Below, one piece after another: positions 24,501-35,800 of a stretch of DNA of 64,000 nt; position 1 is the stretch's first letter, and each line of letters opens with the position of its first letter. Where the stretch lies: the NCBI GenBank assembly GCA_022606425.2, contig JAHDVF020000495.1:186001-250000 (forward strand), read 5' to 3'. This DNA comes from Lepidostoma basale (Eukaryota > Arthropoda > Insecta > Trichoptera > Lepidostomatidae). The notes below the pieces were generated by a model. That model was not told the origin of the DNA. It ran no database searches and saw only the letters and a program-made list of their open reading frames with translations. Made by a program: the position numbers and the translations under genes.

Positions 24501-27500
24501 CAGGTACATGTGTCATCGAACAAAGAAATGCACACTTTTTAAGCTGAACCGCATCATGGATTAAATCAGATACAATTGCAACTCCTTAATAGTAACAAGT
24601 CTAGATACAATTGCGACTCCTTAATAGTAACACATCTAGATATAATTGCAACTCCTTACTTGTAACACATCTTTATATCATTGTAATTTCTTGCTTGTAA
24701 CATCGTCTTAAATAAAGTTCTCTACTTAAAATTTAATCGTGTTGGAAGTTATTCCATCCCAAAAATCCTCACCCGAAGGATAACACATAAAATTGGTGGC
24801 AAAGTGGCGAGACTATTTAAAAACATAAAAGTAGTGCGAGAAAAATTTGCTTTCGGTACGACCAACTGCAGTGTGAATATTAGTCACTTTTGTCCTCGTG
24901 TATTTCGTTAATTTGACAGTAAAAATATACAAAAAAAAGGGATTATATCCTAAAGTAAAGGTTTTACTACAATACCCTTTTATCAGAAATTATTTATTAC
25001 TAACAGATGAACTAAAAAAATTTTGTGACACGGCCATTCCTATACATTTGAAATCATCCTTTCGCTGTATGGTGTCATTTCTAATTTTGTTTATGTTCAT
25101 AACCCGAGTGAAATTAATGACATTTAGTTGTTACGCATCATTTTGTGTTTCTGGGAACTTGTATTCATAATTATTTTATTTTCGAGCATTAAAAATGAAT
25201 GAGGAATATTGAAAACTTTTTGCTAGATTGCCATTCAGATTTATCCATTAGTGATGAAGAAGATTATATTCCAGAAAATTTGGAGGATGAACCGTCGGAA
25301 AACAGCGATGGGGAAAAAGACAATTTTCAAATATTATAAGAACATCCCCCCAATAAAATAAATTTCACAAATTTTTCGCCCACTTGGGTAAACAGCATTA
25401 ACTTCCAACCAGATGTATGTAATTTTAATGAACAATCTGGGTTAGGAGATTGTGAATTTATCAATGTAGAGAGTTGCGATGTTGACTATTTCGAGTTAAT
25501 CTTGAAAAGACAGATTATGAACAATATTGCAATTGAAAGGAATAGATACCGCAATAGTATTAAATTATTACTAATTCGTTATTACACAAATGGAAAGATG
25601 TTGACATTAAGGAGATTCCTCCATACAATCGTATGGTCACCTAATGACATTGATAAGGTACTGTGTTCAGCGGAATATTTTCCAGAGTACTATTAGAAAA
25701 ATCGTCATAATTAGTGTGTTAACATAATGAAGGACAAAACTTGAGAAGTTTATTTATAAAAGTATATTCTTAATGTGAGATAAAGAATTTTTACGATCAA
25801 CAATGAATAAAGATTCTGGGAGTGCTTCTTTTATGTAGAGCATTATTTTGAAAATAACAAAACAAAAGTATTATATTTATGATAAAATCACAATCTACTC
25901 ACATTTAGTAACATGATAGAATTTTTTCATAATTTTAAATTAGTTTGGTAAAACACAGCGAGGCCAAACGCACAATGACACAATTCCTAAAATTCGCAGC
26001 ATACCAGAAACCAATACGTGCAAATCGTTCCCAGCGCCTAAGGGTTAACAGATTTTTATGTACTTTCCATACCATGTCCACCAATAACTGCACCACACAG
26101 TGCATCGCAAGGCGTTAAGTTGGAAGTGGAATAACTGTTGCATAGCATTCAGCACGCTCATAATTATGTAGCAGCATACTTGTTAATTAATCAAATTTAT
26201 GTAAAACCTTTCAAGAAATAAATATAAAACTCAAATATTTCATTTTAACACATTATTTTGTTTTTTAAACTCACAAACTTATACCCAAGCGATCCTCCAT
26301 TAGCTAAATAGCTTTGTTACCTCGATGAACCTATGTTTGGTGCGAATACGGTTGGTAGTTTGACAAAATATTCCAGTACATTATTTATTTCTAAAAACTC
26401 TACCATTATCATTATGTGGCTGGTTTCTGCATTAGTAGCTCAGACAGATTCAGGTGCAGTAGCCAGCCGGAGGTTAAACAAGATTATATTAGACACTCTT
26501 TAGATAATAATAAAACAACTTGTTATAAAATTATGGATTAAGATGGAAGCACCTCCCTCGCTCTTCAGAACCCACCTGTCTGGCGTAGCCGTGGGCCGCG
26601 GCTGTCCCTGATTCAGGAACGGAGCTGACAATGTCGGCGTCTACCGGAGCCTCGCGAGCCAGCTCCCGGCCGCACTGTAGTCTCACGGAGTATACCATTT
26701 GGCCTGGGGCGGGAAAATAACAACATTAGAACTCACATAGTCACCCAAAAGAGGGAAGTTTAATAACAAGTTTGATTGGGACCACATGTTTGTGGAGAAT
26801 GGTTGGGCTCAGTATTGTTTCTAAGCTGTACACACACAAGTTACACCAGCGTTAGGTTATAAGGGCGTCAATACTGGGAGAAGGATAACTGGTATTGGTA
26901 CACTAATTTTGTTTCTCTATTTATGCATAACATTCAATAGTATTGACTATTTCAATGAATAAATTAATTGTCATTATTAAAAATTAACCATTTTGTTTAG
27001 TAGATTCAAATACTGTTACGTGGTGCACAATTTCCTTTTAAAATTGCACAGCCAATATCTTTTGCGCACATAACCTTGGGAAGTTAGAGAGAACATTGGT
27101 TGGGGTTAGAGAGAACATGAGCCGCCGCAGTACCTTCGAACATGCTGTCGCTGCGCGCAAAGTAGACATACTCGAAGATGCAGAAAGCCTGCTGCTTGCC
27201 AGGGGGCAGCGGCACCTGCGCCACGGTGTGGGGCCCCGTGCGCGTGAGGCACACTATCTCCCCCGGGAGCACCTCGCGCTCGTAGCGCGCCCCGATGGAC
27301 AGGAAGCCGCATGACTCCGAGGACACTACCCAGCCTATGTCGCTGCCTTCTGTAACAAACATTCACACACTTATTAATGTTAGTAGCTTGAAATTGAAAT
27401 ACAATAATAACTTGTTAAGTTCCAATCCTAGGATTGGTTTGCAGCAATGTTTAATATCTTTGCTGGTTCCTGGGATGCCAGTTTTTAGCTATTGATTCTC

Positions 27501-30500
27501 ATGACATGATAGGTAGCCAGTCTATCGCCATTTTTATTGTCATGTGAATTCTATCAAACCAAAGACAGTCAAATTATTATTTTTTCTTTCACATTGTTAT
27601 CGCCGGGAATCGAACCCGGGACCTTCGGTGCGGTAGTCATAGATGATCTGCCATGAAGGTCGTCACCAGTCCACTAAACACCCTTCAAGTCCTCCCTTGC
27701 GCAAAAAGATTACCATGATGGCGGAAGTGTACCTGGACTGAGAGGCAGGATCTTGCCGATGCAGAGCGGCCGGTTGCCGTAGGGGTCCCTCACGGCGTAT
27801 ACGCAGTCTTCCGTCATGATGACCAGGGAGTAGGAGAGGGGTGCCAGGTGCATGAGGGCGGTGATCCTCGCGGGCCAGTCGGGCGCGCCACCCTCCTGCT
27901 CGCCGTGGGGCCGCACGCACAGCGCCTGCGTGATGAGCTCCGAGTCCGACTGGGTGGACAGGCCCACCCCGCGGGCCAGGACCATCTTGCGCAGGGAGTG
28001 GCAGTTGAGCAGCTCCCCGTTGTGCGCGATGGCCAGCTGCCCGTAGGCCGTGTGCACCACGAAGGGCTGGCAGTTCACCTCCTCCGAGGCCGCCGATGTG
28101 GAGTACCTGCGGGTGTCGGAGCGGATACAATTGATACCAAAGCCTGGAACATTGTCGGCCCTTTCAACAAATCGTGAAATTATATACAAAGTGTTCTGTG
28201 TTAAAAAATATTTTCTCCTACTTTTTTTTGATGAATAAATAAGGTATATTTTGGAATGAATCGCTTAATTTGTGATGTGACATTACTAACAATAATTCAT
28301 AACACAAACACTTAGTAAAATAAATAAATATGGTATTCTATAAAACTAGAAGTGAAAACATATATAGGCACACGCCAGGAAAACAATTTTAGACAGGCCG
28401 AGACATACTTGTCCCAACTAATGAAATGTCAATTGGGAGAGGAGATTGAATGATGGAGTTTCAATTAATTATTTAATATGGAGTTTTCTCCATATTAAAT
28501 AATTAATACGAATGAATACATCTGTTTTATACAAGTTTTACACCCTGCTAAGGCAATGTTATATTTGATAATGCCTCTAAGCAAGGGGAAACGTGTCTTT
28601 CCCATAAAATATAATAAAACTTTTAGAAAACAAATGTTTTCATTCGTATTAATTACTTTGTACTTGTATTAATCTCTCCTTGCCACCCCAACCGCGAGAC
28701 CCTGATACACACTGAGTCGTATGTTCCCATGCTTGCGGCTCATGTATGATTTTTCGAATATTTGCAGATTTTGTAAAAATGTGACTACTGGCGACATCTA
28801 TTACGCATACAAAATTAAATAATGAAAATAAATAAAATCTTTTTAGTATATGTTTAGTTAAATTTTATGGCTTTGACCGGTTTCGGCAGTTTACTGCCAA
28901 AAACCTATGTGGAATTTAACTAAATCTTTTGTTTTCATTATTTAAAATTAACTTCTGCCGTGAAATTTCAAATAGCAACATTATATTTTTTACAAAACTA
29001 AATAATTTACCGGCTACATGTTTTGCAAACTGTGAAAAATGATGTTTCTTAAATGGCATTAATATCTTAGGACTCGAGTCAAGTCACTCCATCTCCATCT
29101 GCAAGTGTAGCTATGACATAAATATATAAAAGTGGTTGTACCTTGTGTGGCCGATGCCGAGGTTTCCTTTGAGTTTCTTGATGGAATCGTCGCTGAAGAT
29201 GTTGCTGATGAGGCCCATGCCCTTGTGGACGTGGAAGCTTTTCCCCTCCCCCTCCGAGGTCACGATCCCCGCCGACTCCTGCCCCCTGCACACAACAATA
29301 CATACATCTCGCTTCATAGATATTATTATATTTTCATTCTATGCAATGAATTCCTAATGATAAATTTCACTAACAAAAACTAGCTAACTAACCATCACGT
29401 TGTTTACTGGATGGGTATGCAGAGATGATGGATCACCTCACTGCTCTGTCCTAATATACTTCTCAAGCTTCCTCTATTTACTTTGTGGCCGTCTTTTAGC
29501 AATTGATTTCTTTTTCCATCCACACTGTGACTGTGTGAAAGAATAAAAATAAATTTCGCACTCTCTTTGATGTGGTAAAATTCATGTGAAAATAAAAATG
29601 GGATAGACTAGCTGCCTATCACATGTCATGAGAATCAATAGCTTAGAAATTATGTACATTAATTGGTATTTATTGTTTCTTGAACAATGATGTAAAACTC
29701 CATATTAAATAACTAATATTCAGTAAAACATTGTTTATCCGGACGTCAGTTAACCGGGACGTCAATTATCCGGACAAGCCGAGATGATGAAGCGTTCTGT
29801 ACCGTGACCTACACATGACTAAGCTTACCCCACCACACCTACACAACGTTGGGTGTGGGTTGAACAATGATGAAATTGTTTCTCTGGTACAAAAAGAGAG
29901 TGAGCTCAAACGAAGATGATGAAGAAGAATGAATCAGTCACGGAGAAGCCTTTAGAGCATTAGAAACTGCACTATCATGGTTTGAATAGCAAGAGGAAAG
30001 CAGCTCAACTCAATTGCTTTTATTAAAACGAAAAAATAGACGAGGAAATCTTGTTAAAAAAAATCTCTGATTATTTTTGCAGTACTGTAAAGTAATGTAA
30101 GCTTTTTTATGTACATGTACTACATACATACTTGGTTTTGCAGTCAAATTTGTAATTTCATAATCAATAAATGAGCCGAGGAAAAAAAATCAATTTACAC
30201 CTTATTTTGCTTAAAGAATTAACTACCAAATCGTATTCCAACAATGTTTCCTACAGCCATTAGAGCTGAACCTCTGTAAGCCAGAAGATCCAAGTCCAAG
30301 TCTGACAAATGTTCAAATGATCTAATAATGTGTTCTAATAATCTGTTATATACAAATATGAGGAAAGCAAGGGGAAACTATCACATTAAAAAGTCCCTAG
30401 TGGCATCCCAATAAACAGCAAAGTGAATAGGATTGTGAACAAACCTGTGCTGCAGAGCCACCAGCCCGAGGCAGATGACCTGCGCGATGTCCAGCTGCGT

Positions 30501-30697
30501 GGGCCACTCCCCGCCCGCGATGGTCCCGAACACCCCGCACTCGTGGGTCAGCCCTGCAACGGAACACCACCTCTTACTATTGCTGTACATAATACTCAAT
30601 GGCCACCACAAGAATAAGCAGGATGAAACTGACCGGTGTGCACGGCTCCTCTCCCGGGCTTCTTGTGAATAGCCACTCCCTCGTCTGCCCCTTCCAT
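21587..30697 (-). CDS. PPAT: Amidophosphoribosyltransferase (glutamine PRPP amidotransferase), complete
   Basis: First committed enzyme of de novo purine synthesis: PRPP + glutamine to 5-phosphoribosylamine. Nine coding exons, minus strand: 30697-30634, 30553-30445, 29285-29142, 28106-27733, 27349-27134, 26703-26576, 24104-23883, 22215-22095, 21738-21587. All junctions are GT-AG and in phase; 509 residues (human 517). An Ntn-type glutaminase domain begins at Cys27 ([20 protein letters not shown]), so residues 1-26 are a propeptide to be cleaved. The PRPP loop [12 protein letters not shown] is at 393-404. C-terminal CTAC (Cys491, Cys494) fits the Fe-S cluster ligands. The ATG has a good context (AAACCATGG). 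An acceptor 23 bp upstream of it implies a leader exon, possibly in the region shared with PAICS. Confidence 0.96.
22346..23125 (+). mobile_element. piggyBac-type MITE T, copy 1
   Basis: A 772-bp unit between TTAA (22346-22349) and TTAA (23122-23125), with ends CCGTCGCGTTGCCATGTGGT and (reversed) CCCTTAACGTACCGTGTTC plus a subterminal CCATGTGGTAA in both arms. No ORF. A same-orientation copy lies at 51623-52416. It sits in a PPAT intron. Confidence 0.8.
23340..23570. mobile_element. Fold-back MITE F copy
   Basis: Inverted arms meet at GGCATTATCAAATGG / CATTTGATAATGCC (23407-23443), flanked by TTTATGGGAATGACATGTT and its complement. Confidence 0.7.
23590..23830 (+). mobile_element. LINE-A remnant
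   Basis: Plus strand reads [20 protein letters not shown] with later frameshifts, and ends in a GTTAGTTAGTTAG tail directly before a PPAT exon boundary region. Confidence 0.7.
24128..26048 (+). pseudogene. Degraded piggyBac transposon with LTR insertion
   Basis: Bounded by TTAA (24128-24131, 26045-26048) with weakly matching ends. Between 25194 and 25700 the frame resembles a PGBD-type transposase N-terminus ([20 protein letters not shown], then YFELI and [12 protein letters not shown]). It has several stops and no catalytic Asp region. An LTR fragment occupies 24270-24850. It lies in a PPAT intron. Confidence 0.6.
24270..24850 (+). mobile_element. LTR plus primer-binding site of a gypsy-like element
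   Basis: Starts TGTTATTGTACC and ends GGATAACA (24785), followed by AAAATTGGTGGCAAAGTGGC, a PBS-like sequence. Inside are three to four imperfect 44-bp repeats of the TCTAGATACAATTGCRACTC type. The inverted homologue is at 45884-46233. No gag/pol follows. Confidence 0.6.
27485..27665 (-). mobile_element. SINE-1 copy
   Basis: Minus strand B box GGTTCGATTCCCGGCG; body AATAAAAATGGCGATAGACT. Lies in the PPAT intron between exons 4 and 5. Confidence 0.75.
28470..28665. mobile_element. Fold-back MITE F copy
   Basis: Mirror arms TACAAGTTTTACACC..., GGCAATGTTATATTTGATAA..., with complementary AAAATATAATAAAACTTTTA. Preceded by a short perfect palindrome around ATATGGAGTTTTCTCCATAT. Confidence 0.65.
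28875..28910 (-). repeat. Hammerhead-like half motif
   Basis: Minus strand: GGCAG-TAAA-CTGCC stem followed directly by GAAACCGGTC; the CTGATGA core is replaced by GTTTTT. Same layout as the cores at 1403 and 45761. Confidence 0.3.
29385..29520 (-). mobile_element. LINE-A remnant
   Basis: CTAACTAACCATCACG (reverse of the TTAG-tailed 3' end), then GGGTATGCAGAGATGATGG; partly deleted. Confidence 0.6.
29530..29660 (+). mobile_element. SINE-1 3' half
   Basis: AATAAAAATGGGATAGACTA then TCACATGTCATGAGAATCAA; the tRNA-like head is missing. Confidence 0.6.
29720..30110 (+). pseudogene. Tigger/pogo-type remnant: 5' terminus joined to transposase C-terminus
   Basis: CAGTAAAACATTGTTTATCC (29731) is a Tigger-like terminal repeat. 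Downstream, broken frames read [16 protein letters not shown] and [19 protein letters not shown], the C-terminal end of jerky/Tigger transposases. The DDE domain is deleted. No matching right terminus was found by 30300. Confidence 0.55.
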
Positions 30698-30830
30698 GGT
30701 TTCCGCAGGTGACAGAGAACCTGACAACAAAACAAATTCATTCTAATATTACATTACATAACAAATCATAAATATTAATGTTTTTTTAAGAACTACATCC
30801 ACTTTTGTCTTTATTTCACAAGGCTAGCTA

Positions 30831-30870
30831 GCATCGACAGTCTGTCTTGGCGAAACCGGTCGCTATTAAA
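30831..30870 (+). repeat. Hammerhead-like half motif
   Basis: TTGGCGAAACCGGTCGC with an adjacent GACAGTCTGTC palindrome. The flank CCACTTTTGTCTTTATTT is shared with 38020. Confidence 0.3.
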
Positions 30871-31029
30871 CTGCTATTCTTACTGGGTATGCTGGACTAC
30901 CAATCATTGGAAATCAGACCAACTATCCATTCGGATGTTCATTTTTTTTTTAACTGATTCGTGGTCGAATGAATACATAGTTCTGACAATTATCTGCGAC
31001 AATGGCAACGTAGATTATTTCACCTGCCA

Positions 31030-31720
31030 CCGTGTAGAGTCAATCTACCCAAGGTAATGCCCGTGGACAGGGCAATTATACTTCTAAACCGCATCTCTTC
31101 GGATGTGGACATTTTCCACGATAGTGAGGCTATCCTCAGAAAGCATCTACCTCTTATATATTAAAATGGTATTGGCTTTTTTCCCTTTTCTAATTGTACT
31201 ACGTTGTTTCTCTATATTTCCTTTTTTTTTAATTGTTCTTAAATTTTTTAATTGTCTTATGTCTTACATTACACTATTGTTTCTTTTTACTTCTATATTT
31301 ATTTAATTGTTATTAAACAAACAAACCATCACGCCATTTCTCCGCAGGGGTAGGCAGAGAGAATGGACCGCCACACTACTCTATCCTGGCAAACCTCTCT
31401 AGCTCCCTCCACATTCATACGAGTCATACACGCACGTCGATTCCTCCGACTTCTAACATGACCAACCTTTAAAATTTGATTAATTTGGTCATGCCATGTT
31501 TTCCTCGGTCTGCCTCGACTCCGTACTCCATTTACATCATTAACGTATACTTTCTTAACCATTCTTTCTCCATCCATGCGTTCCATATACCATCGCAGCG
31601 ATCCTATTGTTACTCCTAATTGTTATTAAATATATTGTTTTAATTGTAATCATAAACGCATTGAAAAATGTTCTGTAATGTTAATGATTTTTTAAAATAA
31701 AATGAATTGAATTAAAGGAA
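31030..31720 (+). mobile_element. LINE-E 3' fragment interrupted by LINE-A
   Basis: Broken frame [20 protein letters not shown] ... [13 protein letters not shown], then a T-rich 3' UTR. It resumes at 31631 after the LINE-A insertion with the shared end ATAAACGCATTGAAAAATG. Close relative at 48690-49200. Confidence 0.7.
31318..31616 (-). mobile_element. LINE-A, 299-bp insertion with 14-bp target-site duplication
   Basis: A perfect TAATTGTTATTAAA duplication at 31304-31317 and 31617-31630 marks the ends. The minus frame reads [19 protein letters not shown] ... [18 protein letters not shown]. The 3' tail is TTTGTTTG rather than TTAG. Confidence 0.88.
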
Positions 31721-32599
31721 ATTCATATTTGGAACCAATTGGGTTTTTCCAATAAAATTAAATAATAAAAAAAAGTTCCTGAAAAATATTTTATTTAAAA
31801 TGAACATCCATCAAAGAGAGATATCAGTAAAATCATTAAATTATCTTAAAAATTAATATCCTGACTTTTAATATTTGATTTGAAACACTAAATATATGGA
31901 GCATGCGAGTAGTCGGAGAAATGACGTGCATGTATGACACAATGTTGAGGAAGCGAGAGAAGTATGTCAGGAAAGAAGAGTGTGCGTGATGGTTAGTGGA
32001 GTAACTTGTTTTATATCCGGACATCCTTGGGTGAGAAGACTATCAGTTGGACACAGTAGAATATCAAAAATCCCACTTCTGAGAAACTGCTCAATAATAT
32101 TTACGGGTAAGCGAGGTGTTTGTGAATGTTGGCCGCGTGGTGATACAGACAAATAGTAAACATGCAGGAGGGAGATAAGGGATGGAGAGCCAATATAGCT
32201 TGTTGTGCGTTGGGGGCACCGTAACGGTGACCCGCGACAACAACAGCGCCGTGTGACGCACTCGCTAGATAAACTCTCTGCTGGAGGTCCCGGGGATTCT
32301 AGGTTACGTTGAGTGACGAGCCGCTAATTCCCTTTTCATAAATCTCAAGTAATTCAAACTATAGGAATAGGTTTTACAAGCAGAAAATCGTGTTTTTTTT
32401 CTACAACGGTAACAGAAGATATATTTTTGCCAAGAAAATATTGAATCTCTACTTTTTATTTACATATTTTATATGTAATGAATTCATTGGCATCAGCTTT
32501 AATTTTGGAAATATTAATTAAAATAACATTTCACCTTGTAAGGGCATTATCGATTGAGCTGTAACAAGCATTAACTGTTGATGAAAACAACTGTTTAAT

Positions 32600-33025
32600 T
32601 TAAAATCTTAACAATCTATGGCAATTGAGTCTTAACAGTCTATAATATCGCACCTTGGGTAAGACAAGGGCACTAATATTAATGGTGTTATTCTGGCTGT
32701 ATTGATCATACACTATCGCCCTCTGGCAAATTGAGACTGAACTGAATGAGCCTCTTTGTTCCTCTTATATAAAGGGATGTTTTTAAAATACTTTGGCATA
32801 CTTAAATAATTTTGAGAATTTTTAAGAATTATGCCCTTGTCTTACCGAAGGTGCGATATATCAACTGAGTGCAAAATGGTCTTAACAATCTATACCAACT
32901 GAGTGGATAGTGGTCTTAACAATCTATAATACATCAGTTCAGTAGATAATAGTCTTAACAGTCAACACCAATTCAGTGGATAATGGTCTTAACAGTCTAT
33001 ATCAGCTGAGTGGATAATGTATTAA
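32600..33025 (+). repeat. Minisatellite, about 34-bp unit, split by a MITE
   Basis: Units of the type CAACTGAGTGGATAATGG + TCTTAACAATCTATA repeat about six times (for example 32870, 32903, 32937, 32970). Two diverged units lie before 32645. The array is interrupted by the element at 32645-32868. Confidence 0.75.
32645..32868. mobile_element. MITE H inserted in the minisatellite
   Basis: Inverted ends ATATCGCACCTTGGGTAAGA and (reversed) ATATCGCACCTTCGGTAAGA extend into ACAAGGGCA; about 224 bp, no ORF. The end sequence matches MITE G at 10149. A possible half copy lies at 33290 (TGCCCTTGTCTCAC). Confidence 0.75.
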
Positions 33026-33056
33026 CTTAGTCCTGAATATGTAAAATAAAAAGTGG

Positions 33057-33240
33057 GTGTTTAATAATTAATACAAATGAAAACTTCTGTTTTCTAGAAG
33101 TTTATATAATTTATGGGAATGATATGTTTTGCCCTTCAACATTCATTCCCATAAAATATAATAAAACTTGTAGAAAACAGATGTTTTAATTATTTAATAT
33201 AGAGTCTTACATCATTGTTAAACAAACAATAAATAACATT
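33057..33240. mobile_element. Fold-back MITE F copy, centre deleted
   Basis: Both arms (TTTATGGGAATGATATGTTT and its complement near 33150) survive, but the GGCATTATCAAATG centre is lost. Confidence 0.65.
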
Positions 33241-33674
33241 GTTTCAGATTTTTTTTCTCCTGCTAAATAATAATTATACTAGTAATTTATTATGCCCTTG
33301 TCTCACACGTGGTCTAGATTGATGGCTGGATGAATAGGTGGGATGGAGAACAGCTCTCGACTGCTAATCTGGGAGTAGCTCAATAGTTGGAGACATCCCA
33401 ACTTCCAAATGGAACTATTGAGCCAAGGACAGTTCGCACTGATTCGCTATTGATTCATAACAAACAACACCAAGATTAGGGCCATGATGCAACATGCATC
33501 ACATGTTGCAGTGCTCCACACAGGAGAGGTTATCTATCTTCTCTACACATTCCTATTTTTATTCCGCTATAATCTACTCAAGTTTACAAGAACTACAAAC
33601 AATCTAGTGTATAATCAAGAAATGATATAACATCATTTACATTCTGCAAAATATAAAGGATAAATACATAGTTA

Positions 33675-35343
33675 ATGCAACAACTGCCTAGAAAACATTA
33701 CAGAATAAACATTTCAATGTTTCGTTCAATTGAAGTTAATTGGCTTGTTTCTATATTGCACTACATAATTAGCCTCATGGGACCTCCTAAAAGGTTGAAG
33801 CACACCTGGGAATATCCACTTCGCAGTAGAAGCAACCCTCTGGAGAACAGACCACATAGGTCTACAGTCTACAGCAAGGAAGAAGAAGCATTCGCATTGA
33901 TCAATATAAAATAAGTAGAATTATGGAAATAAGATAATTATTTATGGATCAGTGGAACAATGGAATGGGTATCAGATGATCAATATGTCCAAAGATTGGT
34001 GCAGTTAACAAAATACTTTCTTGAATCTAAACTTAATGACTTTATTTAGATTCATTTTAAAACCAACTAACTAACCATCACGTCGTCTCACTCAAGGGAT
34101 AGTCAGAAAATATTCATACATTGCGTAAGGCACGTGCGTTGATTTCTCCGATTCCACACATGGTCGACATTTAATATTTAATTGAATTGATCGTGCCACG
34201 TTTTCCTCGGTATTTCTCTATTTCTAGTTTTGTTTACGTCATTTACATATGCTTTCCCTACCATTCTTTCCATGTGTTCAAACCATATTAATGACCCTTT
34301 CATTATTTTGTTCTTTCAATTGAACTACATAAACTTCTTATATTTGCATTTGACACCATCAATATCTAGAGATTTCATTTCTACTGCATTTATTCTACTT
34401 TCATCAGTCTTTTGCCAATTCCATGTTTCACATCCATACATAAGGGTTGGTACAAATTTTTTTGTGCTGACCAAGTTTGCAACGTCGATGAATCGGGGTT
34501 ATATTGGCGCATGCTGCCTGACACAACTTTGGTCCGCCCCAGGTTGAAAAATCATGAACAAAGCTAATAACTTTTATGCGCAAATGCATCTAGAAACCAC
34601 AAACTTTGATTGCTCGTTGTGGGATTTCAAATCAAGCAGTCTTCCTGTATGTTCCGAGGGCAAAATAGTGCTTGGGTGACGAGAGATTTATTTTTGTATT
34701 GGTTCAAGACTGAATTCATCCCTGATGTTCGACGTTACCTATCGTTGATAAATTTACCGCAAAAGGCTTTGCTGCTTCTGGACAACTACCCAGGTCACCC
34801 TCCAGTAGAAGATCTTCGTAGTGAGGACGGACACATTTTTGCCATATTTCTCCGACTCAACATTGCCTTTAATTCAGCCAATGGACCAAAACGTGACCCA
34901 AAATGTAATGCTCTACAGAAAAACTATTTTGTAAAATCGGCAAATGATGAACCTGAAGTAAATTTTGACTTGATTGCAACTTTGAAAATGATCAATTTGA
35001 AAGACGTCGTTTTCAACCTTGCCAACCTTACCTTCAGTTCCTGTGCATTTAATTAAAAAAATCATGGAATTTGGTCCCAGTTAAAGAAACGTCCGACCAG
35101 GAAACCAACATCGTTTCTAATCCACTTGCCATCAGATTGGTACCAGACGATAAGATGATTGAAGATGGGGTTCAAATTTGGGGATCAGGTGGCTGCGATG
35201 AGTGGCTTCAGAATCAAGACATTTTGAGTGACGAGGTCTTACGTCCTGTCACATCAAATCTCGAGAATGAATCTGATGACAACGAGCAGCTGATGTCAAT
35301 TTTTAACATTGCCATCCACTGGGCTGAAGAAGTCTTTGGTTAA
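33675..35343 (+). pseudogene. Tigger/jerky-like DDE transposase relic, interrupted by LINE-A
   Basis: Codons around 33840-33900 (ENRPHRSTVYSKEEEAFAL) resemble the CENP-B-type N-terminal DNA-binding region. After the LINE-A at 34070-34465 the frame resumes with NVDESGLYWRMLPDTTLVRP (first catalytic Asp). It runs through DLFLYWFKTEFIPDVRRYL and ALLLLDNYPGHP (second Asp). The third-Asp region is degenerate, and several frameshifts and stops are present. C-terminal acidic residues continue to the stop at 35341-35343. Confidence 0.75.
34070..34465 (-). mobile_element. LINE-A inside the Tigger relic
   Basis: AACTAACTAACCATCACG (tail and 3' end) starts the insertion. The opposite end retains the region equivalent to VPTLMYGCETWNWQKT-type codons (reverse of CTTTTGCCAATTCCATG). 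Confidence 0.7.
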
Positions 35344-35800
35344 AATGAAAATGTTAATTTTTGAAATGATTCATTCAGTACCTAAAGTAATCCGAAGGAC
35401 CCACTGCACCATTTACGTTCTGATTAGCGAGCTGCCACTGTATTTGTATTTAGAATAAATAAAACGTACATTTGTTATTTTTGGTTGCATTTCCAAGAAA
35501 TTATACTAACTCCCTCTAACGTTTTTCCTCGTGAAATTTCATCAGAAAATGTGTTTTATTTCACGGAAATAACTTAAATAATATCAAAATAACAATAGAA
35601 AGATGAACTGACATCTTTACCATGTAATGCGTTTTATAAATATTATTTATGTAATATTTTTTTATTGAAAAATGAAAGTAACATAATAACATAGTATAGC
35701 CATATTTAAATTGATAGTGGATTATAGTGAAAGGTGAGTATACCCACAAAAAAACTATTGATATATAAAGAGGAAAAATATTATTGAAATATATGAAATA
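35344..35800. other. Intergenic, nothing recognised
   Basis: AT-rich. A possible poly(A)-like AATAAATAAAA near 35455 may be the Tigger element 3' flank. Confidence 0.4.

Noticed and set aside
24560..24720. Regularly spaced repeats that could suggest a CRISPR array
   Set aside because: Eukaryotic context; repeats are imperfect 44-bp tandem units inside an LTR, with no unique spacers.
35071..35343. Acidic 90-codon frame as an independent gene
   Set aside because: It continues the Tigger transposase relic directly upstream and has no start context of its own.
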